This document shows, piece after piece, positions 12,957 to 22,595 of a stretch of DNA of 64,000 nucleotides (positions are counted from its first letter, which is position 1; every line of letters begins with the position of its first letter). The position numbers and the translations under genes were made by a program. This stretch comes from Phaeosaccion multiseriatum (taxonomy: Eukaryota; Ochrophyta, other classes), in contig OZ218957.1 of assembly GCA_965112735.1 (NCBI GenBank), forward strand, positions 1 through 64,000, read 5' to 3'. The notes below the pieces were generated by a model, which made no database searches, was not told the origin of the DNA, and saw only the letters and a program-made list of their open reading frames with translations.

Positions 12957-14192
12957 ATGGCCAATGCGAGGAAGGCGGTCGCGCTTTGGTGCCTGTGTGT
13001 CACTGCTATTTGCGCAGTGACTACCGATGTAGGTGGAGAGGAGTACCAGTCCGAAGAAGGTAGCCCGGTCGGATACTTGCAAGAACCACCTGGTTGCCCC
13101 GGCTACGGAATGTATGCGTCGCACGCCGAGACCGTCTATGACGTGGTCATTGTAACTCGCTATTGGGGTGACTTGGAGATTGGTGTAGAACGCACCCTCT
13201 CGAGATACTTTGATGTGAGGCTCACGGAGTCCACACTTCCCGAGCATCAAGCAGTAACAACGAACGAAGGAGGGGAGGTTATGCTTCCACGACTCCCAAA
13301 CCGGCCCGTCATGATGGTGTTCTCAATTCCAGAACACCTTGAGGACCTCATCACGTTAATTACTGCCCTGAAGGACCAGATGACGGACGAAGACCGGGAG
13401 GAGCTCGCCCGCCGGAGGGCGGCAAGTAGAGGTCCTGCACTAGTCGTGGGACACAGGGATATACATCTCTCGAAGGTCAGAACGGAAATACTTGCAATCC
13501 AAGCTCTTGATTATTTCGATTCCATTACGTACGAGGCAATGGACGTTGATATGGATGGAGTGACTCCACATGCGATGGGGCTCTCCGCCCCATACATCCC
13601 CCGCTGCGGTGAGAAGAATATTATGAATGCCATTGAAAGCGCGAACGTCGCCAATAAGTCCAACAGTATCCTCGGAGCCTGGGGAAAGATGTGGCCTCAA
13701 CTTGATAGCATGCGAGATCGGAAGAGTGCAAAGGAGTTCGTGGAGGCGCACGAGTGGGTGGACCATGGGCTAGTGTCTACCGAAGCGTGGTGGGCTCATT
13801 TAGGGACATACAGGTTCATCATTTCGCCGACTGGGTTTGGAATTCAATCGCCGAAGACCTGGGAGGCCATTCTCATGCAGACCATTCCTATTGTTTTGGC
13901 AAACCCAACCTATAGCGGTCTCAAAGACATGGGATTTCCCATAGTGGTCGTGCACGACTGGAACGAGATCACAGAGCCGAAGCTGGACGAGTGGTGGGCT
14001 GAGCTGTCGCCCAAGCTTCCTCTGGCTCGGTGGATGTTCAACCCCACGGTCTGGGCAAAATACTTCACGGCCCCGGTCATGAACCGGCCTCCAGACATCA
14101 TGGACTACCTCCAGAATGACGTGTTTTGTCTTCATTCATTTGGGGCTGTCGAGGTCGAGCAGCTGGACAGACGTTCGAGGGTAGGTGTCTGA
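12957..14192 (+). CDS. Exostosin-like glycosyltransferase, secretory, intronless
   Basis: This is a single open frame of 411 residues. Residues 5-20 (KAVALWCLCVTAICAV) form a hydrophobic segment after a basic start, consistent with a signal peptide or signal anchor, so the protein probably acts in the ER/Golgi or outside the cell. The strongest family signal is in the C-terminal third, where a FIISPTGFGIQSPKTWEAIL block and the following IPIVLANPTY resemble the donor-binding part of exostosin family (GT47-like) enzymes, which carry a P-G-G-S-R/K-x-x-E-A pattern followed by IPVI. The N-terminal half is unassigned. The start is the first ATG after a TATA box. The gene is intronless and lacks the simple repeats seen in every multi-exon neighbour, and it is the gene nearest the telomere. 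Retroposition or lateral transfer are possible. The substrate is unknown. Confidence 0.68.
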   Translation: MANARKAVALWCLCVTAICAVTTDVGGEEYQSEEGSPVGYLQEPPGCPGYGMYASHAETVYDVVIVTRYWGDLEIGVERTLSRYFDVRLTESTLPEHQAVTTNEGGEVMLPRLPNRPVMMVFSIPEHLEDLITLITALKDQMTDEDREELARRRAASRGPALVVGHRDIHLSKVRTEILAIQALDYFDSITYEAMDVDMDGVTPHAMGLSAPYIPRCGEKNIMNAIESANVANKSNSILGAWGKMWPQLDSMRDRKSAKEFVEAHEWVDHGLVSTEAWWAHLGTYRFIISPTGFGIQSPKTWEAILMQTIPIVLANPTYSGLKDMGFPIVVVHDWNEITEPKLDEWWAELSPKLPLARWMFNPTVWAKYFTAPVMNRPPDIMDYLQNDVFCLHSFGAVEVEQLDRRSRVGV

Positions 14193-14236
14193 GCAACTTC
14201 ACGGCGCGGTCAGCCAGCACCTGTGTAGTGTGGTAG

Positions 14237-14274
14237 CGTACTTTTGCTAGACTGTAGAGTCAAGCAAAAGTACG
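14237..14274. other. Perfect 12-bp inverted repeat (hairpin) after the exostosin-like stop
   Basis: CGTACTTTTGCT at 14237-14248 and its exact complement at 14263-14274 flank a 14-base loop, 44 bases past the stop codon. In RNA it would be a strong stem in the 3' UTR. It could instead be a degenerate element end or a transcription-end structure. No target duplication is visible. Confidence 0.6.
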
Positions 14275-14308
14275 ACTTCTAACACGTCGTCTGGTGCCAT
14301 GCTAGCGT

Positions 14309-14963
14309 CTATGGGGGGAGCTGCTGTTGCTGAGTGGGAGCCGCTGGCTGGTGCTGCTGCTTCTGAAGGACGGCATCCGTGAGCGTCGCCAGGTGTGTCT
14401 CGAGTGACGTCAGCACCGCCTGCTGCTCCTTCATGGCGGTCTGGAGGCGCAGTAGATTCTCCTGGTGCTGGGCCGCCTGCTGCTGAAGGGGGGCCTGGAA
14501 AGTTGTTGCCTGCTGCGCCAGTGCTGCCCGTAAATCAGCTTTGGTGACATAATTTGGTTCATCAGGGCTTGTGCCTCCCCCCAGAGGGTGAGTGGTAATC
14601 CTGGGGGGGGGGGGTTACCTGAGTGTTGGACGTGGTGGCCGATGTGGAGGGGGGCGTTGTCACTTGGGTCCCGGTGGGGGGCTGCTGGGGTGGGGCGGGC
14701 TGTGGTGCGCTCTGGCGTCCCCAGGGGTTGGGACCGTTCCGTCCTCCTCCGCCCTTGCCTCCCATCCTCTTGGAGGGGGAGGGCTTGCTCCGGTTGCTAG
14801 GCTTGGGTGGGGCGGGAGGTGTCGCTGTGACCCTGCCCCTGCCTGGGCTGCCTGCTCTGGCGGGGGGGTTGGGCAGGAGCTGCGGTGATGAGGATGCCTT
14901 GGGCGTCGGTGCGTGCCTCGTTGAGGAGTGAGAGGCCCCATCGCAGGTCTTCGAGGCTGCCAA
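14309..14963 (-). CDS. Uncertain hypothetical protein, Pro/Gln-rich with coiled-coil-like tail
   Basis: On the minus strand a Pro/Ser/Gly/Thr-rich frame (133 codons, 14562-14963) is followed, in a different frame, by about 88 stop-free codons ending at TAG 14309-14311. The second part is Gln/Ala/Leu-rich with a heptad-like pattern (QENLLRLQTAMKEQQAVL) and looks like a coiled coil. The two could be joined by a small intron or frameshift, but I cannot place convincing splice sites. The composition resembles spacer proteins of retroelement gag type or an isolated remnant. No domain is recognised. It may be non-coding. Confidence 0.22.
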
Positions 14964-15708
14964 TGGACTTAATCTGAAGCCAAGTGACCTACCTGTCTCA
15001 CTGCCTTACTGCCTTACTGCCCTGTGGTGGAGCAGGAAGGGCGCAATTACGTCATTATTATGTAGGCAGTTTAGAGTAAGTCAGTGGGTGGGTGACGGAT
15101 CTGCAGGGGCCGGCTGGCCCCTTCCTCGCTCCCGAACTGGTATTAAGTGGAAAGCTTCCATAAACACAAGGAAGCTTCCAGGGTCTCTGGGTGGGATAGA
15201 CCTCAGCCCTAAATACATCATCGTCCGTATCACTTCTCGCCACACGCGGTGCACGCGGTGCTCAGCTTGGTACCTTCATACTCTCTAGGCAGAGGGAGGT
15301 AGCGTCCCCACACCTCCTTCCGCCCCTCACACCCCCTACTCCTCGTCCCATCTCCACATCCCCACTTTGCTCCCCCCTCCCCCCCCAACTTCGCTGTCTA
15401 TGCTTTTCTGTGGGCCAGCAGCAAGCTCCTCCTCCTCCCCCCCCCTCCTGTAATTCACTGCCAGCTATGATTGCTGCCATGCCTTTGGGTCTTCTTCGAC
15501 TGCCTGGCTGAGGCTCTGGCTCGGCCCAGGAAAGCAGACCTCGTTGTATCCACCAGCCACACACATGCACGCACGCACACGCACCCACGTGCCCCACTCT
15601 TCTCGGCTGGAGCCTTCTGTACCATCAACCCTTTTCCTCCCTCCCTCCCTTGCAACTGCAGCTGGTAGAGCTGACAGAGCTGGTGCTCAAGTGGGGCAGC
15701 CCGCTAAG
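14964..15708. other. Intergenic spacer, no gene seen
   Basis: Downstream of the EFHC1-like gene (minus strand). It holds pyrimidine-rich stretches at about 15300-15450 and 15600-15650, two direct copies of AAGCTTCCA at about 15152 and 15173, and a short CA/CACG-rich patch near 15560. I see no protein family and no RNA gene. Confidence 0.5.
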
Positions 15709-17615
15709 CTAACAACGAGGGGAAGCAGCAGAGTCTCCCGGCGGGTTCTCCTGCCCCACCAAGGCCCCTCGGGACAGCGCGGAGTGGAAGCTCCTAAGCT
15801 TGGCGAAGAGCATCCCGTACGTACAGTACCCTCCACTGCCATCTCCATCGCTCTCTCCTCCTCCCCCGGCTGCACCAAACTTCTCCAACAGGAGCTCCGT
15901 CTCCCTCTGCCGAATGTCCAAGGTGAGCAGCACATCTGTGAGCAGGTCCTTGCAAATGACGTCACTTTCCGAGAGGTTCCGAGTCTTCATGGCGGCCGCC
16001 AGCAGCGCATTGTCTCGCGCCAAAAAGAGTACGTTATGGAGCTTACGTAAGGTCTTGGTGAGCATTGTGTTCGCCAAACCAGAGAGGGGGATCTGCAAGC
16101 CGGCGTATAGGTTTGGGCAAGTGGGAGAAGGGAGGAAGGGGGCGGGGGGGTGGAGCATCACCAGGCGCAGAGCAAGTGGACACCATAGGAGCGGGGGGGG
16201 CGAAGGGTGGCAACAAAGGGCTGAGGTAGGTAGAGGTGGAGGAGGAGGAAGCACTTCTCTTGTCTTCGTCTTCGTCTTTTCTGCTCCTTCCCTTCGGTAG
16301 CCCGCCCACCTTCCCCCAAGGACGCACACACGCAAACGCCCTGACTCACCCTCTGGGCACTCTTGACGGCCTGCGACAGGAGCTCCTGCTGCACTCTCCC
16401 TTCCGTTGCGGCCCCTGCCAACTTCGCCAGGCTTCCCGACTCTCTTCCTCGACTCGGAAACCCTCCCGAGGCCTCCGAGCCTATGCCAAGCTCCCCCGTG
16501 GACGGCGTGAGGGTGAGGGCGGCGAGGAGGGTGGATACGCCGAGGGGCATGCGCCGGCGCTGCTGCTGATCCGCGCCTCGGGTGTCCGTCCTTTTCCTCA
16601 ACAGGGGATTCTTGTCCATCGGCTTTGGTTGGTGCGGCTGTGAGGTGTGACACGGAAGGAAGAGGGCGAAGGAGTGAAGGGAGAGGGGGGGTGAGCGATC
16701 GATCGCCGTGTGTGATGTGTGATGTGTGATGGTTTTGTTGGCTTGCTTCGATGAGTCAAAGCAGCAAACAAGGCTTGGGTGAGAAGATACGACAAAGACA
16801 GAGCGAAGCTTTGCCGATGGCTCGAGCGCACTCGGTGTTGGGATCCTCTTTGCTCTCTGCGCCCCTTTCCTCATCCCCTCGAATCGAGCCCTCAGCCGTG
16901 CCTTCTCGTCGCTCACGCTCACCTCCAACACGACGACAACAGCCCACACACACACACACACACACACACAACCACAACAACACTTGCCTGGTTTTTCCGC
17001 TGCCTCTCGTCCTGCTGATCCTGCTGCATCTGCGCCTCTGTCAGCAGGAACACCACCAGCGCCTCTTCATGCGGGGTCAGCAGCTCCCTTCCCATCCCCT
17101 CCAGCCCTGCCACACCGCTTGCTCGTCTCCTCCCTGCCGCCAGTCGCGAGGGCGAAGGCACAGGGGCGGATGATGCCTGCGCTGGAGTGGGCGCCGTCAC
17201 GACGCTCAATCTCGCAGACAACTCCTCCCAAGTCAGCGCAGGCTCAGCAGCCGGGCCATCCTCCTCCCCTGCTTCCTCCTCCTCCGCCTTCCCTGTCGTG
17301 TCCGAGGGTTTCTGGGTCGTGGTTGTCTCTGAGGAGAGGAGAAGGTCTTTAAGGGCGAATCCGGGGGGCAGCAGTGCGTCCAGTGACCTCGCCAGCTTGT
17401 GGCACGCCTCCGCTGCATCCCAATTGGGGTGCCGCCCCCCCAAGTAGTGGTAGGTGAAGGAGTCCGCCTGTGGTTGGTGGGTGGTGCCCGCGGTGCAGGG
17501 TTAGGAGCGTGTGTAGGCTTGTGTGTGTATGTATGCTTGTGTGTGTATGCGTGTGTGTGTATGCGTGCGTGTGAGTGTGCGTGTGTGTGTGCATGCATGT
17601 GTGTATGTGCGTGTG

Positions 17616-17651
<36 letters not shown>

Positions 17652-20600
17652 GTGTGTATATGTGTGTACACGGGTGTGTGTGTGCGGGCATGAAAGTGAC
17701 CGACACCAATTGCCTCACTAAATAAAGAGGGGCGCGGAGGGCACAAGGGAGCAGCCCAGTGCCACTCTCGAGTTTCAGTTTGTTGGCTCACCTCCAGGAT
17801 CTTGAGCTCCACAGCGGGCATGGTGAGCAAGCTGCCCACGCTAAAGTCGTCAAGCACAAAGGGCAGCCCTGTCTCCTTGTTCGTGAAGCTGGGGAGGGAG
17901 GGAGGGAGGGAGGGAGAGATAGATGTTGATCGAAGGTCAACAAACGGAAACGGAAACTGACCCCCACATACGCCTGACGCACCGGCCCCTCTTGAGGTAT
18001 GTCCCTGCCGCCACGCCGGAGTTGCTCCCCCTGGGGTGCTGCACATACACGGCGAGGGAGTCGTCGGAGGGGTACAAGCAAACCACATACTCCGTCCCTG
18101 CAGAGCTGTACGAAGTAGAGCCCGAGGTCAGGATGGCCTGGGGGGAGGGGAGGGGTGGTGGTCTCGTGTTCGGTAACACTGCAAGAGTTTCTTCTTATTG
18201 CGTTGGTCGGATGATAGCTTTGGCACTCCCCTCTTCCCTCCTCTCTCTCTGTCCCTCTCACGCATCCGCACATACACACTCACACCGGATGCGCACGCGC
18301 ACACGCACACGCACACGCACGCACGCACGCAGGCACACACACGCAGGCAGGCATACACAAACACACATCCTACGCACATCCAACACGCACACACGCACCT
18401 TGAAGCGGAAGACAATGCCCTGATTCTCGCTGGCCTGGAGGAAGCGTCCGAGAAGGTTCCCCGGCCGCTTGGGGTGTAGCAGCGAATCCACAGGGTGTTT
18501 GGCGGGTCTCGGCACCGTCTTGTTGTGCTGGGCCCGCTCTATGAAGGCAGCTAAGTCGCCCTGCCCTTGCCTTCGCATGTCTAGTCCTACCACCTCGGCC
18601 CACCTGCGTGTGCGTGTGTTGGTGGTGGGGGGGGATGTGGGGGTGTGTGAGTGACAGCGCAGCGTCACACGCACATACATGCACACGTACCCACACATCC
18701 ACATTCGCTCACTCACGCACGCACGCACGCACGCACTCACTCACGCCCTCACTCACTCACTCATTCACTCACGCACTCACCACTGATACGTGCTCTCGTT
18801 GGCGCCGCAGATGGTGAGGGTCTTTCCCCCAATGCGAACTGTCTGACCGACCCTAAAGTCCATCAGCTGCAGAGCTTCCGCGCTACCCTCTCTCCCTGCC
18901 CCACCCCAACCTCGACCCCCTCGACTGTGGCTCTTCCCCCCCCGGGGGGCTCCGGCGGCGGCCAGGGAAGAGGAAGAGGCAAGGCAAGCGGGAGAGGTGT
19001 TGTTGTTGTTGTTGCTCCCCTCGATTGAAGCCCCGATGGAATCGACACAGGTTTGCACGACGTCCTCCTTGGGTACCACTTGCCGCTTGAGAACGATAGG
19101 ACTGAGGAATGGGATGGGAGGGAGGGAGGGAGGGAGGGAGGGAGGGAGGGAGGGAGGGAGGGAGGGAGGGAGGGAGGGAGGGAGGGAGGGAGGGAGGGAG
19201 GGAGGGAGGGAGGGAGGGAGGGAGGGAGGGAGGGAGGGAGGGAGGGAGGGAGGGAGGGAGGGAGGGAGGGAGGGAGGGAGGGAGGGAGGGAGGGAGGGAG
19301 GGAGGGAGGGAGGGAGGGAGGGAGGGAGGGAGGGAGGGAGGGAGGGAGGGAGGGAGGGAGGGAGGGAGGGAGGGAGGGAGGGAGGGAGGGAGGGAGGGAG
19401 GGAGGGAGGGAGGGAGGGAGGGAGGGAGGGAGGGAGGGAGGGAGGGAGGGAGGGAGGGAGGGAGGGAGGGAGGGAGGGAGGGAGGGAGGGAGGGAGGGAG
19501 GGAGGGAGGGAGGGAGGGAGGGAGGGAGGGAGGGAGGGAGGGAGGGAGGGAGGGAGGGAGGGAGGGAGGGAGGGAGGGAGGGAGGGAGGGAGGGAGGGAG
19601 GGAGGGAGGGAGGGAGGGAGGGAGGGAGGGAGGGAGGGAGGGAGGGAGGGAGGGAGGGAGCGAGAGAGGGAGGGAGGGAGAGGGAGGGAGGGACAAAGGA
19701 CGGGAGAGTAAGACAGGTATGGAGATAGAGAGCAGCGACGGACAGAAAGGGACGTATGGAGAGGGTAGACTTAGGGGTGGATTGATTTCTCAGAGAGCAT
19801 TAGAAGGCAGCAGAGGGCAGGAAAACGAACGAGGGGGGGCATGTGAGCATCTCACAGAGAAGCTTTGCTGTCCTTGTCGCGTTGGCTCTTTGGGAGCGTC
19901 GCCCGCACGAACTGTCCGCGTGCGATCCTGCTGCTCTCCGCCCTGCCTGCCTTGCTTCTCGTACGCATGCACGCACTCACTCACGCGCGCACACACTCAC
20001 TCACTCAATCCGCAGCTCTCTTATTGACTCACTCACTCACTCACTCACTCACGTACCAGGGTGTCGTGAAGTGATTCCCGCCCCTTGTGTCAACGAGCTC
20101 TCGCATCTCCAGCGAGCCATCTGTGAGGAAGTATTGGAGGGTGTACAGGTGCAGTGAGCCCTGCTCCGTGTCGCGATCGTCCCAGTGAGCATAGTACTGT
20201 AACGCCTCCTTCCTGCTGCTGGACAAGCTGACTCGGTAACCCCCCCTGTGGCCACCGGAGAAGGACGAGTATAGGCTGTCCACGCTCGGCTGCTGCTGAC
20301 CCCCACCTCCACCCCAGCCGCTGTTCAGAGAGGAGATGGAGGGGCAGCCATCAGCCCCTGCTGCCATAAGGAAGCAGCTGTCGCCGCCCTCCACCTCTCC
20401 TCCCCCGCCTTCGCCTCCTCCGAAGCTTCCCTTCCCGTTGCCCACGTGCCCGCCCCCGTTGTTGTGCTGGGAGGGGTTTCGGGGCACGTGCTTGGTAGGG
20501 CTGCCGATGGCCAGGCCGACGCTGGCAGATGGCACTTCAAGGGTCATCTGTCCCGCCCGCTCGGGATGGTCCCTCCTGTTCGCGAAAAGGAGCAGGGAAG

Positions 20601-22177
20601 GGGGAGGATGGCGTCGCTCGCTAGAGTCATTCACTCCCTCACACACTCAGTAACGAGCCAGTTCGCTCTCTCTTATCCATCTTATTACTCACTCACTCAC
20701 TCACTCACTGACCTCGTGCTACTGTCGGCGTCGTGCAGGAGCACCTTGTATCCGTTTAGGACTAATTCTCGTCCGACGGCAAGATCTGTTACTCTCAGAG
20801 GCCTCTTTTGCTGCCGAAGCAAAGCAAGCAGGCAAGGCACACAAGAAGAAGGAAGCAACGCGAAGGCGGGGCAGAGGAGATTTACCACAGCTAAGAGAGA
20901 GAAGGCCAATGCGTCAATGAATTGGAAGTTGGTTGTGTGGGATGATTGCTGCTGAAGGATAATGTTGATAAACCGAACCTCACCCTGCGGTCCTTTTGGT
21001 CGGAGGTGCCGAGGGGACAGGGATCTGATATAAGGACCTCGCTCCTCTTGACAATGACGCCTCCGTAGCCGCCATTGTTGTCCTCCCTCTTCTCCACCAC
21101 CTCCACCGTTCCGTCCTCCATGAAGTAGTAGACCTTCCCGCATGTATTGGGCAGCACGAGGAGGGAATGGTATGCATGCGTGGGTCAGATTTGCTTTGAC
21201 TGGGGGAAAGAGAGGGGGGGGGGGGAGAGGGAGAGAGAGACAGATAGAGAGACAGAGAGAGAGACCCTCCTCCTCCCTCTCTAACAGCCTACCCCTTACT
21301 CAAAGTGACGCAGAGTGATGGACGGAGTCGCCACTGAGCCACCCCCCCCCCCACTCCCCTAGCCGTGAGACTCCCCTATTGCCCTCTCGCAGTCGCTACA
21401 CACGCCCAACCCAAACAAATAGACCAAACTAAACCAAGCGCGCACCGTAACATGACGAGTATGGTACTCGCACTCGGTGAGTGTGTGTTGGCGCTGCTCC
21501 ATGATGATGCCGAAGAAGCGCAGCACCCTGGGCTGGGCGGCGGCCGCCTGCACCAGGGGATCGGCCTCAACAAAGCGGTGCTTGTCTCGGAGGGTGCCCC
21601 TGCTCGGCACGCTGGGCACGACTGTCTGATTGAAGCTCTGCAGAGTCGTCTCGTACGCATCCGCCCGCGATGGCAGCGAAAAGGCTATCGCCGCTTCGGC
21701 CCTGCTGCTCTCCCTTCTTCTTCCTCCTCCATCTGCTCGTGCTGAAGCACGGCCGGCCCCCATAAGCTCGGTATTATCACTCACGCGGGGGCCTAGCGCC
21801 CGTCTGGACGCCACTCCTGTCTTGACTCTCGCCGTCCTCGCCGCAGGGCGGTGTGGGAAATACGATCGCTCCGTCTGGCTCCCGTGCTTCAGGTCGAAGA
21901 CGCATGGCCTCTTGGGCGAACAGGCAGCGTGGTGGTGGCCCAGCTTCAGACTAGCGTGTCCCCTACTGCTGCTAAGGACATATGCGGGCCCTTTCGTGTC
22001 TCTGGCGGCTGCTCGCGACCCCCCTACGCCAAGCCCACCCTCTGTGAGCTGCAGCCTCATTGCTCGCGGGTAGGATTCCTGCGACGGCGGAGACGCACAT
22101 GGTGTTGCCGTCTCCGGTGCCTCGTCCATCGCCGGCTCCGGAAGCCGCAGGGGCGGAACGATATGAGCTGCAGCCAT
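15709..22177 (-). CDS. EFHC1: EFHC1/Rib72-like axonemal protein with three DM10 domains
   Basis: Eleven exons join in phase to 1,135 residues: 22177-21446, 21133-20984, 20804-20713, 20575-20057, 19101-18781, 18603-18399, 18137-17983, 17888-17792, 17467-16988, 16622-16350, 16092-15709. The family (EFHC1/2, Rib72) binds inside ciliary doublet microtubules. DM10-1 (about 222-325) has RVLRFFGIIMEQ, VYYFMEDGTVEVVEK and VGRELVLNGYKVLLHDAD. DM10-2 (about 440-606) has ALQYYAHWDD, YFLTDGSLEMREL, LKRQVVPKEDV and FRVGQTVRIGGKTL. DM10-3 (about 650-770) has YVVCLYPSDDSLAVY, NSGVAAGTYLKR and DFSVGSLL. The C-terminal exon matches the EF-hand region but lacks clear calcium ligands. Human EFHC1 is 640 residues; the excess is the N-terminus and a linker at 760-1010. 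The exon 9 donor is GC. The start is the first in-frame ATG, and an upstream exon is possible. Confidence 0.86.
17516..17674. repeat. GT-rich microsatellite in EFHC1-like intron 8
   Basis: Interrupted GTGTGTATG/GTGCGTGT repeats with a pure (GT) core near 17630-17650 fill the middle of the intron between exon 8 (ends 17792) and exon 9 (starts 17467). On the gene's strand it reads CA-rich. Confidence 0.85.
18276..18395. repeat. CACACG-rich microsatellite in EFHC1-like intron 6
   Basis: Alternating ACACGC/GCACGCAC units lie directly against the donor of exon 6 (exon edge 18399). On the gene's strand the intron starts GTGCGTGTGTGCG and continues as GTGCGTGT repeats, so the repeat grows out of the splice donor. 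Confidence 0.85.
19116..19693. repeat. (GGGA)n tetranucleotide tract, about 136 perfect units
   Basis: A pure GGGA run fills 19116-19660, followed by imperfect units to about 19693. It lies in intron 4 of the EFHC1-like gene. On the transcribed strand it is a (CCCT)n polypyrimidine tract that ends 15 bases before exon 5, whose acceptor is CCCATTCCTCAG. The length may be collapsed or expanded in assembly. Frames of 200-320 codons (Gly-Arg-Glu or Pro-Ser-Leu repeats) run through it but are not genes. Confidence 0.97.
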
Positions 22178-22595
22178 TGTCCACGGCTGTATGTACCTCA
22201 AAGAGTCGGAGAGGAGAGCTCGGTTCCTGTCCCGTCCCGTCTCGCTAGAGTCTTTGGCGTTTCAGAAATTCCGTGAGGAATTTGGGTTTAAATTTGCAGA
22301 ATCGGTCCACGCAATCGAAGATCTCCTCTTTGGAAGCATACCAAAGCCGAGAGGAGGTAGTCTGGCGTCTGGAGGCTTCAGGTGGGCCTGGACGGGCACT
22401 GTTTGACGAAGAGAGAGCGACGAAGATCCACCCGTGCCGTCTCCTAACTTCTTCTCCTCCTCCTTCGTCCCCTCTCTCTCTCTCTTAGAAGGGAGGTTGC
22501 TGCCATGGACGCGGCGCAGCGGAGGAGCGGCAGCACTGAATGAATAGCGCCAAGCCTTCTGCGTGTTAACTAACCAGGAAAGGGGAAGGACAAAC
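22178..22595. promoter_or_regulatory. Shared divergent promoter, EFHC1-like / FAM135-like
   Basis: The 418 bases separate the start codons of two divergently transcribed genes. No TATA box is clear. A perfect inverted repeat AAATTCC-GTGA-GGAATTT lies at 22266-22283, followed by an AT-rich patch (GGGTTTAAATTTGCAG). A CT-rich stretch at 22440-22490 precedes the FAM135-like start. I looked for an RFX X-box, common upstream of ciliary genes, and did not find a convincing one. Confidence 0.45.

Noticed and set aside
14588-14941. Plus-strand Gly/Trp-rich frames opposite the Pro-rich frame
   Set aside because: They mirror a skewed GC-rich segment; the minus strand has the more protein-like content, and even that is doubtful.
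19053-20027. Gly-Arg-Glu and Pro-Ser-Leu repeat frames of 200-320 codons
   Set aside because: They are translations of the (GGGA)n tract inside an intron.
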